Shown in pieces: positions 23,585 to 34,520 of a DNA stretch of 54,395 bases (its first letter is position 1; every line of letters starts with the position of its first letter). Origin of the DNA: Candidatus Merdivicinus intestinavium (GTDB lineage: Bacteria > Bacillota > Clostridia > Oscillospirales > Ruminococcaceae). Position numbers and translations under genes: made by a program. Where the stretch lies: contig DVFM01000056.1 of assembly GCA_018713245.1 (NCBI GenBank), positions 1-54,395 on the forward strand, given 5' to 3'. Below the pieces are notes generated by a model, which worked only from the letters and a program-made list of their open reading frames with translations, searched no databases and was not told the DNA's origin.

Positions 23585-25063
23585 ATGAAGAAACACACAT
23601 TTAATAAACAGCGCCTGAAACATGGCTCCCTGGCCACGGCCATGACCGTGGGCCTGGTGGCGGTTGTGGTTCTGGTGAATGTGATCGTCGGGATGCTGGT
23701 GGAGCGCTTCCCCATGGACATCGACCTGACGACCGACAATATCTTCCAGCTGAGCGACGAAACCATCGATTACATTGAAAACCTCGATCAGGACGTCACC
23801 ATCAACGTTCTGGCGGACGAGGAGACCTTCTCCGGCAACAACGATTATTACCGGCAGGCCAACGAAGTCATCCAGAACTACACCCGGTATTCCGACCATA
23901 TCACCGTCGCCTATATCGACCTTTACACCAACCCGGAATTGCAGAGCAAGTATCCGCGGGAAACGCTGAGCGTCGGCGGCATCGTGGTGGAATGCGGCGA
24001 CCGCTATCAGACGCTGACGGCCTATGACCTGTTCAATACCCAGACCAGCCAGAGCGGCAGCGCTTATATCACCTCCTCCAAGGCGGAACAGGCCATGACC
24101 AGCGCCATCATGAACGTGACCGACGCCGATCCCCCCTCCGTGGCCGTCCTGACCGGCTTCAATACCACTGATATTTCCGATTTCACCGACATCCTGGAAT
24201 CCAACGGCTACGTCGTGGAGGAAGTAAACCTCATGACCGGCGACCTCTCCCCCGACACCTATGATATGGCCATTCTGGCCGCTCCCACAGCGGACCTGAG
24301 CGAGTCGGAGCTGTCCAAGCTGGACGCCTTCCTGGACAACAACGGTCGGTTCGGCAAAAACCTCCTTTACTTCGCCAGCGCCAGCCAGCCTGACCTTCCC
24401 CTGCTGGAAGAATTCCTGACCGAATGGGGCATTGTGGTCGGCGACGGCTACCTGTATGAAACCGACGCCAGCTACATCTATTTTGATCCCAGCTGGACTT
24501 TGCAGGAATACGGCGACGAGGCCTACACTGAGGAACTGGCCACCACCGACCTGCCCGTGATGATCCCCGCCAGCCGTCCGCTGGAATCCGCTTTCGGCGA
24601 GCTGGGGACCGACTCCAACCGCTCCACCAGCATCCTGCTGCAGACGCATGATTCTGCGGTTGTCGTGCCGCTGGACGCGGTAGGTTCCTCCGAATCCACC
24701 TGGGACCCCGAAACGGACGGCGAGCAGGACTCCTACGCCACCGCCATGGTCGGCTCCCGCACCCAGTATGACGGAACAACCCCGCTGATTTCCCGCGTCG
24801 TCGCTTTCGGCTCCGTTGACACCATCAATTCCAGTTTCTTAAACTTTGCCGCCATCAACAACGGCGACTATGTGCTCAACGTCTGCAATACCATCTGTGA
24901 CAAGGAAGCCGGCATTTCCCTCGTTCCCAAAACGCTGGGCACCACCAGCCTGGGCATCAGCGAACAGCAGGCCAACGTCATCGGCGGCTGCGCCCAGTTC
25001 GCGCTTCCCATCGTCATCTTAATCGCCGGGGGCGTCATTTGGCTCCGTAGGAGGAACAGATAA
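23585..25063 (+). CDS. GldG-family membrane-anchored transport protein
   Basis: A 492-residue protein with an N-terminal helix (about 20-42), a large extracytoplasmic region and a C-terminal helix (about 465-487) ending in WLRRRNR. The outer part contains the GldG/IFT52-like domain, with TINVLADEETFSGNNDYYRQANEVI near residue 65 and AVLTGF...DFTDILESNGYVVEEVNL near 190. GldG is a partner of GldF in the transporter first described for gliding Bacteroidetes, but Clostridia with this operon do not glide, so the role is open. AAGGAG precedes the ATG. Confidence 0.85.
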   Translation: MKKHTFNKQRLKHGSLATAMTVGLVAVVVLVNVIVGMLVERFPMDIDLTTDNIFQLSDETIDYIENLDQDVTINVLADEETFSGNNDYYRQANEVIQNYTRYSDHITVAYIDLYTNPELQSKYPRETLSVGGIVVECGDRYQTLTAYDLFNTQTSQSGSAYITSSKAEQAMTSAIMNVTDADPPSVAVLTGFNTTDISDFTDILESNGYVVEEVNLMTGDLSPDTYDMAILAAPTADLSESELSKLDAFLDNNGRFGKNLLYFASASQPDLPLLEEFLTEWGIVVGDGYLYETDASYIYFDPSWTLQEYGDEAYTEELATTDLPVMIPASRPLESAFGELGTDSNRSTSILLQTHDSAVVVPLDAVGSSESTWDPETDGEQDSYATAMVGSRTQYDGTTPLISRVVAFGSVDTINSSFLNFAAINNGDYVLNVCNTICDKEAGISLVPKTLGTTSLGISEQQANVIGGCAQFALPIVILIAGGVIWLRRRNR

Positions 25064-25065
25064 CC

Positions 25066-26586
25066 GTGAACAAAAAAATTCGCAACCTGATTATCGGCGC
25101 AGTTGTGCTGGTCCTTCTGGTGGGCGTCCTGCTTCTGCTGATCTTCCTGCCTGAACAGGACACGACGGAGGAGGAATCCTCCGCCGCAGAATCCTCCTAT
25201 ACCTCCAGCACCGTGGAACTCTTCTCCCGAGAGGCGGAGGAGGTGGAGTCCATTACCCTGGAAAATGAATCCGGTTCCATCGTAATCAACCGGGAAGAGG
25301 AGGACGATTCCTCCGTCTATACGGTGGAAGGGCTGGAGGATGTGGACACCAATTCCAGCGCATCGTCCCTGGCAAGCTCCCTCAACACCGTCAGCGCCAC
25401 CCAGCTGGTTGAGGAAAATCCCTCCGATATCGCCAAATACGGCCTGGATTCCCCCTCTGCCACCATTACCGTCAACTACACCGACGGCACATCTAACGTG
25501 CTGTATTTCGGAGACACCCTGCCCACCGGCAGCGGCGCTTACGGCATGGTCAATGACGACGCCAGCGTTTATGCCATGTCCTCCACCCTTGTCTCCTACA
25601 CAGGCAGCATCCTGACCGATTTTGTGGACACCACGGTGGTCCCGACCTGGGAAGCGCCCGCTTCGGAGGAATCCTCCGGCACCACCAAGACCGAACCGGA
25701 TATCCGCTCCATGAGCGTTACGGGCGGCACGCTGGGAGATGTTCTGGGCGATACCCCCTTCACCTTTGTGATGGGCGAGACCAATGAGGAGATGGAGAGC
25801 TACGGCGTCAGCGGCTCCACCTGGACGATCACAAGCCCCGTCACCGCTTCCCTCCACACAGAGAACACCGCAAGCATCCGCGAAGGCGCCTACGGCCTGA
25901 GCGCAAGCAGCGTTGCGGCTGTTCACCCGGACGAGGCAGCACTGGCGGAATATGGGCTGGCTGATCCGTACTGCGTGGTGGAATTTGACCGCGAAGGCGA
26001 GGAATTCACCCTCACAATCGGCAATTCCGACGGCGGCACCGGGCGTTACGTCATAGTGAACGGCAAGGACGTCGTCTTTGTCGTGGCCGAATCGGAACTC
26101 CCCTGGATCAGCATCGATCTGAATCAGATGCTGTCCACCCTGATTTTCCTGCCCTATATCGACGACGTTTCTCAGGTTGACCTGACCATCGGCGACGAAA
26201 CCTATGTGTTCGAGCTGACGCTCGGCGAACCGGAGGTCAACGAGGATGGGGAGGAAGAAGAGCCCACTCTGGAATCCGTCACATGCAACGGCGAGGAAAT
26301 CAGTCTGGACAACTTCCGGACCATGTACCAGTACCTGCTCTCCGCGCCTGCCGAGGAAGTCAATCTGGACGGTGCAACCGGCACGCTGCTTGCCAGCTTC
26401 ACCTACCATTATCACGACAACCCCGACCAGACCGACACCATCGAAATCTTCCAGATTTCGGAACGGAGATGTTCCATCGCCCTCAACGGCCGCAATGACT
26501 TCACCTGCCGCATGGCCTACTACACCAGGCTGGTGGAGAATATGGAAGCCCTGCTGAACGGCGAGGAGCCTGTCCTGGATTACTAA
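25066..26586 (+). CDS. DUF4340 domain protein of the GldG-type transporter
   Basis: A 506-residue protein with one N-terminal helix (7-28), an acidic Ser/Glu-rich neck and repeated beta-rich DUF4340 units. The repeated wording VESITLENESGSIVINRE and the pattern LxxYGLxxPxATITVxYxDG (about 120 and again near 295) mark the units. It begins with GTG two bases after the GldG stop, using the GGAGG inside the end of that gene. DUF4340 proteins follow GldG genes in many bacteria and are thought to be part of the same complex on the outside of the membrane. Confidence 0.83.
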   Translation: MNKKIRNLIIGAVVLVLLVGVLLLLIFLPEQDTTEEESSAAESSYTSSTVELFSREAEEVESITLENESGSIVINREEEDDSSVYTVEGLEDVDTNSSASSLASSLNTVSATQLVEENPSDIAKYGLDSPSATITVNYTDGTSNVLYFGDTLPTGSGAYGMVNDDASVYAMSSTLVSYTGSILTDFVDTTVVPTWEAPASEESSGTTKTEPDIRSMSVTGGTLGDVLGDTPFTFVMGETNEEMESYGVSGSTWTITSPVTASLHTENTASIREGAYGLSASSVAAVHPDEAALAEYGLADPYCVVEFDREGEEFTLTIGNSDGGTGRYVIVNGKDVVFVVAESELPWISIDLNQMLSTLIFLPYIDDVSQVDLTIGDETYVFELTLGEPEVNEDGEEEEPTLESVTCNGEEISLDNFRTMYQYLLSAPAEEVNLDGATGTLLASFTYHYHDNPDQTDTIEIFQISERRCSIALNGRNDFTCRMAYYTRLVENMEALLNGEEPVLDY

Positions 26587-26606
26587 GCAGTCTCTGCGCC
26601 AGACCC

Positions 26607-26648
26607 GGGCGGGATAAGGGAACCCTTATCCCGCCCTGTTTTCTGTTT
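26607..26648 (+). terminator. Terminator of the ABC/GldG operon
   Basis: A perfect 14-bp stem (26607-26620 with 26623-26636) is followed by TGTTTTCTGTTTT. Confidence 0.88.
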
Positions 26649-26665
26649 TGATTCTATGGAAAGGA

Positions 26666-28828
<2,163 letters not shown>

Positions 28829-28830
28829 AC

Positions 28831-28872
28831 AAAAAGGTTCCAACCCCACTGCAGGGCTGGAACCTTTTTTCT
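28831..28872. terminator. Bidirectional terminator between tex and the DUF4097 gene
   Basis: A 12-bp stem (28831-28842 with 28858-28869) with an inner CCC/GGG, A-rich on one side and T-rich on the other, serves both convergent genes. Confidence 0.9.
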
Positions 28873-28877
28873 GTCCG

Positions 28878-29933
28878 TTATTGCGCGGCTGTTGCCAGAG
28901 AAATGTCCCCGGCGCCGCCGGTGACTGCAATCAGGGGCGCGCCGTCGCGGGCGTCGCGATAGCGCCCGGAAATCGTCTCCCCGTTGAGGCGGATGTCTCC
29001 GATTCCCCCGGAAAGGTCGTAGGAATAGTCCGACTGCCGGCCGTCCAGGGTGATGGTCAGATTGCCAACGCCGCCGCTGGCTTCCATTCCTTCGGACGCG
29101 CTGCCGGAAAAGCTGGTGTCGCCGATGCCGCCGGTGAGGACGGCCCGCCCTTCCGCCGAAACATTTTCCGCCTTGACATCCCCTACGCCGCAGGCAACCG
29201 CAAAGCTCCCGGAACGGATATCCCGCAGCTCCGTATTCCCGGCCCCGGCCGCGCAGGAGAGCGCCCCGCAGGACAGCTCCCGAATCTCCACGTCGCCGAC
29301 CCCGGCGGAGAGCGTCACGTCGCCCGCCTCCAGCTCCTCCAGCGACAGGCTGCCCACGCCCATTTCCACCAGGACGCCGGGCCGGACGGAATCGGGAAGG
29401 TACAGCGTAACCTGCCTGTCCCGGCTGTTCAACGTCCAATCCGGGAGATTTTCCTCCTCCCGAACGGTCAGAACGCCGTTTTCCACGCTGTAGGAAAGCG
29501 CTTCTGCGGGAAGCCCGGACCACTCCAGCATGGGAGAGCCGCCTTCCCCGCCCTCAATGACAAGATCGCAGGCGTCCAGATAAAACTCCACTTTGCGCAG
29601 ATCCTCCTCCAGAGCCGTGCCGCCGGACGAAGCCGCCGCACTGTTCCCGCCGCTCTGACCGCGGCCGTTGTGCCGGTGTTCTTCCTCGTACAGGTCGTCC
29701 AGGTCCAGGTCCAGGTCCCAGCTGTCCATCCATCCCAGAATGCCGATGGTGTCGTCCCAGCCGGGGGAATGAAAGTTGAGGCCGCCCCAGCCGATGGAAA
29801 GGGTCCAGCCGTTTGGCAGGGATACCACCGTTCCCCGCCCGCCCATCAGCGAGGCGAAGCAGAACAGCCCGCAGCCCAGAAGAACGATCCCGGCCCCGAC
29901 GGCCGCCAGAATCCCCAGGGTTTTCTTTTTCAT
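28878..29933 (-). CDS. DUF4097 family beta-strand repeat protein
   Basis: A 351-residue protein with an N-terminal membrane helix (about 7-28), a charged Asp/Leu-rich stretch, and a C-terminal right-handed beta structure (about 115-350). The beta part is built from short Gly-Asp repeats (GVGDVEIRELSCG, GIGDTSFSGSASEG, GGIGDIRLNGETISG), typical of DUF4097/DUF2807. Its start overlaps the DUF1700 stop by four bases (ATGA) and GGGGG precedes it. The PadR-DUF1700-DUF4097 triad is widespread in Firmicutes and is linked to envelope stress, though the molecular role is unknown. Confidence 0.83.
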   Translation of the reverse strand: MKKKTLGILAAVGAGIVLLGCGLFCFASLMGGRGTVVSLPNGWTLSIGWGGLNFHSPGWDDTIGILGWMDSWDLDLDLDDLYEEEHRHNGRGQSGGNSAAASSGGTALEEDLRKVEFYLDACDLVIEGGEGGSPMLEWSGLPAEALSYSVENGVLTVREEENLPDWTLNSRDRQVTLYLPDSVRPGVLVEMGVGSLSLEELEAGDVTLSAGVGDVEIRELSCGALSCAAGAGNTELRDIRSGSFAVACGVGDVKAENVSAEGRAVLTGGIGDTSFSGSASEGMEASGGVGNLTITLDGRQSDYSYDLSGGIGDIRLNGETISGRYRDARDGAPLIAVTGGAGDISLATAAQ

Positions 29934-30622
29934 TGTACGTCCCCCTTTCCGCGAATCAGTTCGCGGCATTTTCTGCGCATGAACCGGAAAAAACGAAGGC
30001 ACTGCTTCCACCCCCAGGGCAGCAGGAACCGGAAGAAGAGCGCAGCCAGCGCTCCAAAGAGCAGCAGCCCGCCGAGGCACTGGAATGCCATGCCGATCAC
30101 AACCAGTCCGTCCCAGAAGGAGGTGGCCAGCAGCGGGACGCCGACAATCAGCGCCGCGAAAAATCCGACAATCATCCCGATTGCGGCGACAATCAGGCCC
30201 AGCGCCGTCATGACGGCAGCAAACATCAGCCCCAGCACCGTCCCGGCCGCGCCGAGCAGCAGCGGCAGCCACACGACGCTGCTTAGAATCACAAGCACCC
30301 AAAGCAGCGCCCGGTCGCCGGAAGCATTTCCGCCGGCGCTTTTTCCGCCGGACGGCGTCCCCATCTGCCGGAAGCCGCCTTTTTCGCCGCCCGCGCTTCT
30401 TTGCTGCTGAGCCGCAGGCTGGGCCAGGCTGAAGGTGGAATTGGCGATGATATTCCGCGCCAGATCTTCGGGGGAACCCAGCTCCTCCATAACCTTTGCC
30501 TCGTTTTCCGGGCCGGCGTCGTCAAAGTATTCCTCATAATAGCGCAGGGCCTCCTCCTGCTCCGCCTGCGGGAGGGAGCTTAAGCCTTTCCGCAGCCTCT
30601 CCAGGAATTCATTCCGTGTCAT
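29930..30622 (-). CDS. DUF1700 family membrane protein
   Basis: A 230-residue protein. The N-terminus MTRNEFLERLRKGLSSLPQAEQEEALRYYEEYFDDAG is the family hallmark. A cytoplasmic amphipathic region is followed by four hydrophobic helices (about 100-125, 128-150, 153-172 and 178-200) and a basic tail. ATG 30622 has GGAGGGG upstream and overlaps the PadR gene by 14 bases. DUF1700 proteins are encoded with PadR regulators, and the two are thought to act together in envelope homeostasis. The frame opens further upstream into PadR but is not needed. Confidence 0.85.
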   Translation of the reverse strand: MTRNEFLERLRKGLSSLPQAEQEEALRYYEEYFDDAGPENEAKVMEELGSPEDLARNIIANSTFSLAQPAAQQQRSAGGEKGGFRQMGTPSGGKSAGGNASGDRALLWVLVILSSVVWLPLLLGAAGTVLGLMFAAVMTALGLIVAAIGMIVGFFAALIVGVPLLATSFWDGLVVIGMAFQCLGGLLLFGALAALFFRFLLPWGWKQCLRFFRFMRRKCRELIRGKGDVQ

Positions 30623-30935
30623 CTTTGTTCCCCTCCAATAGAAGTTCATCGATCTTTTCCTTAAATCCGACCCATTCCTTCCGGTAAAAGTCCGTCATTT
30701 CCCGGCCTTTGGCCGTCAGCCGGTAGTAACGGCGGTTCCGGCCCTGAAACGGCTCGTCGTAGGTTTCCAGCGCCCCGTCCTTCTGCAGCCGGCGCAGCAC
30801 CGGGTACAGGGTGGATTCGGAAACCTCCAGGACGCTCCGCACCTGCTGGGTCATCTGATACCCATAGGCATCCCCGGACGCAAGCACCGACAAAACGCAG
30901 GCATCCAGCAGCGCCGACCCAAGTTGGTAAACCAC
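30609..30935 (-). CDS. PadR family transcriptional regulator
   Basis: A 108-residue PadR-type repressor: one winged helix (about 8-80) with GYQMTQQVRSVLEVSESTLYPVLRRLQKDGALE as recognition helix region and RRYYRLTAKGREM as wing, then a C-terminal dimerisation helix. It starts with GTG, with AAGGGA upstream. It is first in the operon with DUF1700 and DUF4097. Two imperfect 23-bp inverted repeats lie in its promoter region, the likely autoregulatory sites. The effector is unknown. Confidence 0.88.
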   Translation of the reverse strand: MVYQLGSALLDACVLSVLASGDAYGYQMTQQVRSVLEVSESTLYPVLRRLQKDGALETYDEPFQGRNRRYYRLTAKGREMTDFYRKEWVGFKEKIDELLLEGNKDDTE

Positions 30936-30956
30936 ACAATCCCTTCTTTCTTATCC

Positions 30957-31011
30957 AATATTATACGGGATATATTATTGAGCTCGACAATATTATATAT
31001 CATACAATATT
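30957..31011. promoter_or_regulatory. Twin PadR-type operator sites
   Basis: Two imperfect inverted repeats of 23 bp, 30957-30979 (centre GGG) and 30989-31011 (centre ATC), share AATATT-type ends. Their centres are 32 bp apart, about three helix turns. The first contains the probable -10 box TATAAT (30965-30960) of the PadR operon. Confidence 0.65.
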
Positions 31012-31038
31012 AGATGTCAATAGGGATATGCAAAAATT

Positions 31039-31067
31039 TTGACAGCGGCGCATTTTTGTGGTACCCT
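31039..31067 (+). promoter_or_regulatory. sfsA promoter
   Basis: TTGACA (31039-31044) and TACCCT (31062-31067) are 17 bp apart. Confidence 0.7.
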
Positions 31068-31089
31068 GATACGGAAGGGAGCGAGCTGC

Positions 31090-31848
31090 ATGAAGTACAC
31101 ATCCGTAACGCCGGGGATTTTCCTCGCCCGGCCCAACCGCTTTATCGCCGTCTGCCGGGTGAACGGCCGGGAAACGCCTGTCCACGTCAAAAACACCGGC
31201 CGCTGCCGGGAACTGCTGATTCCGGGGACAGAGGTCTGGCTGGAACCGGCGGCGGACCCGGGCAGAAAGACCACCTGGTCGCTGGTGACAGTCAAAAAGG
31301 GCGGGATGCTGGTCAACCTGGATTCCCAGGCCCCCAACCGGGTGGCGGAGGAGGGCTTCCGCTCCGACGCGCTGGCGCTCCCCGGCCTGGAAAACCCGGA
31401 GCTTGTCCGGCGGGAGGCAGTTTTCGGCGGCTCCCGGCTGGATTTTAAGCTGGAGGGGCGTTTCGGGACCGCCTTCGGGGAGGTAAAAGGGGTGACGCTG
31501 GAGGAAAACGGCGTCTGCGCCTTCCCGGACGCCCCCACGGAACGCGGCGTGCGCCACATTGAGGAACTGATCCGGGCAAAAGAGGAAGGCTTCGGCGCAT
31601 TCCTGCTTTTTGTGGTGCAGATGGAGGGGATGCGCTGCCTTATTCCCAACGACAAAACGCACCCCGCCTTCGGCGAAGCCCTGCGGCGGGCGGCCGGGGC
31701 GGGGGTGCTGATTGCGGCGCGGGAATGCCGCGTCCTGCCGGGGGAAATTACGATTGCCGGGGAGATTCCGGTTTTTCCGGACGGAATACCCGGGCAAACC
31801 ACCGGAAATCCTCCCGGCCGAAAGCCCCTGTGGCGCACAGAAGGATAA
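31090..31848 (+). CDS. sfsA: SfsA family protein (sugar fermentation stimulation)
   Basis: A 252-residue SfsA homologue. Family landmarks are FIAVCRVNGRETPVHVKNTGRC (residues about 16-37), DFKLEGRFGTAFGEVKGVTL, FPDAPTERGVRHIEEL and PNDKTHPAFGEAL. SfsA is variously described as a DNA-binding regulator of sugar use or a nuclease-like protein; the role is unsettled. ATG 31090 with GGAAGGGAG upstream was chosen over an upstream ATG that coincides with the -35 box. The last 33 codons overlap the end of the convergent flippase gene by 101 bases, and the tail past residue 230 looks unlike the family. Confidence 0.88.
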   Translation: MKYTSVTPGIFLARPNRFIAVCRVNGRETPVHVKNTGRCRELLIPGTEVWLEPAADPGRKTTWSLVTVKKGGMLVNLDSQAPNRVAEEGFRSDALALPGLENPELVRREAVFGGSRLDFKLEGRFGTAFGEVKGVTLEENGVCAFPDAPTERGVRHIEELIRAKEEGFGAFLLFVVQMEGMRCLIPNDKTHPAFGEALRRAAGAGVLIAARECRVLPGEITIAGEIPVFPDGIPGQTTGNPPGRKPLWRTEG

Positions 31849-33301
31849 AATACAGCGCCAGGGAAGCCGCAATCCGTGCGGCGATGCCCCATCCCGCCGG
31901 CAGCGCCGCACGGCTGAGCAGGGTTCCGGCGGCATAGCAGGCCCCCACAATGCAGAGGGCCGGCTTGACAATCCAGGCGACGGGGCGGATCGTAATCCGC
32001 GTTACGGAGGCTAAGCGCGCAAAGCTCAGCGTCGCATTGAGGAAGGTGCTGGCGAACATGACGAATATGTAGCCGTTGACGCCGTACATGGGCAGCAGAA
32101 ACCACAGCAGGCAGATGCTCATGGCCGAATCCAGGATGCTGTAGCGCAGGACGCTGACCTGCTCATCCATCCCCTTGAGCATGGAATCCGCCACATTGTC
32201 CAGATACATCAGCGGCACCAGGGGGGCCAGCAGCCCCAGCATGCTTCCCACCCCCTCCTGATGGTAAACCGCCCAGCCCAGCTCCTCGGCGAAAAAGAGG
32301 AACACCCCCGTCATGGCGGCGGCAAACAGCAGCGTATAGCGCACCACCTTGGACACCAGCCGCCCAATCCGCCCTTCGTCCCCCACCGCCCGCGCTTCGG
32401 CGATTTCAGGCACCAGGAGGCTGGAAAAGGAGGTCAGGAAGGCGGTGGGGAAGGTGAGGATGGGCATGACCATAGCCTCGGTCATGCCGTACTGGGCCAG
32501 CGCCCCGGAGCCGGAAGCGCCGTACTTCCGCAGCCCCCGGGGGACCAGCAGGTTTTCCACCGTCCGCAGAGCGGATTTGAGGTAGCTGCTCAGCGCCACC
32601 GGCAGGGTAATCCGCACCATCCGGCGGGTGATATCCCGGGAGGAGGCGCGTCGGAACCGGCGCTTCCCCCGGTCGGCCAGATAAAGCGCCAGCGAAAAAA
32701 GGAAGGAAACCAGCTCCCCGCCCAGACATCCGCCCGCGGCGGCCGCGCAGGCGAGCGTCAGGTCCCCTTCCGGCACGAAGAAGGTAAACAGCGCGATGGC
32801 GGCGGCCATGTGGGCCAGCTGTTCCACAATCTGGCCGCCGGAGGATTTCCCCGCCATCCGCAGGGCGAAAAAATACCCCCGCAGGCTGGAGGAAAAGGCC
32901 ATGAACGGCAGGGCCAGCGCCAATATCCGAAGGGAAAGGACGGTCCGCGCGTCCCCCAGAAGCACTTCCCCCACCGGCCGCGCCAGCATAAAAAGCGCCG
33001 CCGCCGCCAGCAGGCTCACCCCCAGGCCGTAGGCCATGCATTTGCGCATGGCGTCGTCCGCGCCCGCATAGGAGCCCGCCGCCAGTTCTTCCGCCACCAG
33101 CCGCGTCACCGAAAGGTAAATCCCGGAGGTGGCGAAGGTGCTGGCAAGGCCGTAAACCGTGCTGACCAGCTGAAAAAGCCCCATGCCTTCCGCGCCCATC
33201 TTTCCCGACAGATATGCGCTGAAAGCAACCCCCAGCGCCCGCATGGCAAAGGAACCCACGATCAGGATGACCGCGTTTTTGAAAAACAGCTTTGCTTTCA
33301 T
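31748..33301 (-). CDS. Polysaccharide/lipid flippase of the MOP superfamily (SpoVB/MurJ-like)
   Basis: A 517-residue protein with about 14 membrane helices of the oligosaccharide flippase group that includes SpoVB and Wzx. The N-terminus has FFKNAVILIVGSFAMRALGVAFSAYLSGKMGAEGMGLFQL, a typical first-helix pair, and repeated LxLPFMAFSSSLRGYFFALRMAGKSS near residue 135. It probably moves undecaprenyl-linked precursors across the membrane. GGGGGG is the ribosome site. It overlaps sfsA at its 3' end by 101 bases. Sporulation and wall-precursor roles are both possible. Confidence 0.85.
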   Translation of the reverse strand: MKAKLFFKNAVILIVGSFAMRALGVAFSAYLSGKMGAEGMGLFQLVSTVYGLASTFATSGIYLSVTRLVAEELAAGSYAGADDAMRKCMAYGLGVSLLAAAALFMLARPVGEVLLGDARTVLSLRILALALPFMAFSSSLRGYFFALRMAGKSSGGQIVEQLAHMAAAIALFTFFVPEGDLTLACAAAAGGCLGGELVSFLFSLALYLADRGKRRFRRASSRDITRRMVRITLPVALSSYLKSALRTVENLLVPRGLRKYGASGSGALAQYGMTEAMVMPILTFPTAFLTSFSSLLVPEIAEARAVGDEGRIGRLVSKVVRYTLLFAAAMTGVFLFFAEELGWAVYHQEGVGSMLGLLAPLVPLMYLDNVADSMLKGMDEQVSVLRYSILDSAMSICLLWFLLPMYGVNGYIFVMFASTFLNATLSFARLASVTRITIRPVAWIVKPALCIVGACYAAGTLLSRAALPAGWGIAARIAASLALYFILLCATGAFGREDFRWFARVFRPEKPESPRQS

Positions 33302-33361
33302 GATGATCCCCCCGTCCGTTCAGGAAAGTATATGAACGGGCGGGGGGATATTATGCGGGCG

Positions 33362-34519
33362 CTATTCCGTTCGGAGAGCGTCCACCGGTTTGAGCTTTGC
33401 CGCGCGGCGGGCCGGATAGGCCCCGAACACCGCCCCCGCCAGCAGAGACGCGATGCCGCAGGTCAGGGCAAGACCGGCAGGGAACCGGTAGGCCATTCCC
33501 AGCGCCAGACACCCGGCCCATCCCGCCGCGGCGCCGGCCGCAATCCCGGCCAGCCCTCCGGCAAGGCTCAGCAGCACCGCCTCCAGCAGGAATTCCCACA
33601 CAATGTCCCGGGAGGAGGCGCCGATGCTCTTTTTGACGCCGATTTCCCGGGTGCGCTCCCCCACTGAGCAGAGCATGGCGGTCATCACCGACAGACAGGC
33701 CACCAGCAGGCTGATTCCCGCAATGGCGGCCAGCACCAGGGTGACAATGTTCAGAATGCTGGAGAATACGTTGGTATACCGGCTCATGTTCTCCACCTTC
33801 ACCTCGCCGCCCAGGCTCCGGGAAAGCTGGTCCTCCGCCTGGACCGGGTCCGCGTCCGCCCGGAGCTTGACCGCGATGCGGTCGAAATCGCCCCGGCCGG
33901 TGCACTGCTGCTGGGCGGTATAGGGCGTGTAGGCAAACAGCGGCACCGTCTCCCCCATCATGCTCTGAAACAGGCTGCCGCCGGCCTCCGCCACGCCCAC
34001 AACGGTGAATTCTTCCTCCTTCCCGTTCAGCAGAACCATCAAAGTTTTCCCGACCACGTTGTCCCGGAGGTACATTTCCCGGGCAAGAGTCTCCTCCACG
34101 ACGCAGACCCGCGCCCCGCTGCGGATATCCTCCGCCGTAATGCCCCGGCCGTAGAGCAGGTTCATGGAGATTATCCGCGTGACGTCTGCGTCCACGCCCC
34201 AAACCACCGCCTTTTCCTCGCTTCCCCGGACCAGAATGTCGGTGTAATTGACCAGAAGCGGGGTTGCCTCCGCCACCTGCGGGACCTCCTCCGCCCTGGA
34301 CAGGCACTCCCGGGTGAGGGCGGCTTCCCCCTCCGCGCTGAGGAGCATTCCCTGAAGCCCCAGGCTGGAAAGCTCCGCTGTCACGGCCTGCTGGCCCAGC
34401 TGGCCGATGGTCCCGATGGCCATGACGGAAAACGCGCCGATGGCGATGCTTAAAATGGTGAGCAGGGACCGGGAGGGGCGGCGGAAAATGTTGCGCCATG
34501 CGTTTTTGAGCAGTTCCAT
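33362..34519 (-). CDS. ABC transporter permease (MacB/FtsX type)
   Basis: A 385-residue permease. One helix at the N-terminus (about 20-42), a large extracytoplasmic MacB_PCD domain (about 45-245), then three helices (about 260-290, 310-340 and 350-370). The FtsX part contains GERTREIGVKKSIGASSRDI, the conserved coupling region, and ends GAYPARRAAKLKPVDALRTE. MacB-type systems use an ATPase, here not found next to it. It follows the adaptor gene by one base. It probably pairs with that adaptor as a mechanotransmitting exporter of peptides, lipids or drugs. Confidence 0.85.
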   Translation of the reverse strand: MELLKNAWRNIFRRPSRSLLTILSIAIGAFSVMAIGTIGQLGQQAVTAELSSLGLQGMLLSAEGEAALTRECLSRAEEVPQVAEATPLLVNYTDILVRGSEEKAVVWGVDADVTRIISMNLLYGRGITAEDIRSGARVCVVEETLAREMYLRDNVVGKTLMVLLNGKEEEFTVVGVAEAGGSLFQSMMGETVPLFAYTPYTAQQQCTGRGDFDRIAVKLRADADPVQAEDQLSRSLGGEVKVENMSRYTNVFSSILNIVTLVLAAIAGISLLVACLSVMTAMLCSVGERTREIGVKKSIGASSRDIVWEFLLEAVLLSLAGGLAGIAAGAAAGWAGCLALGMAYRFPAGLALTCGIASLLAGAVFGAYPARRAAKLKPVDALRTE

Positions 34520-34520
34520 C

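Noticed and set aside
28878-30302. A 474-codon frame covering both the DUF4097 and part of the DUF1700 region.
   Set aside because: The first 123 codons are a shadow of the DUF1700 gene; the real start at 29933 has a strong ribosome site and an ATGA overlap.
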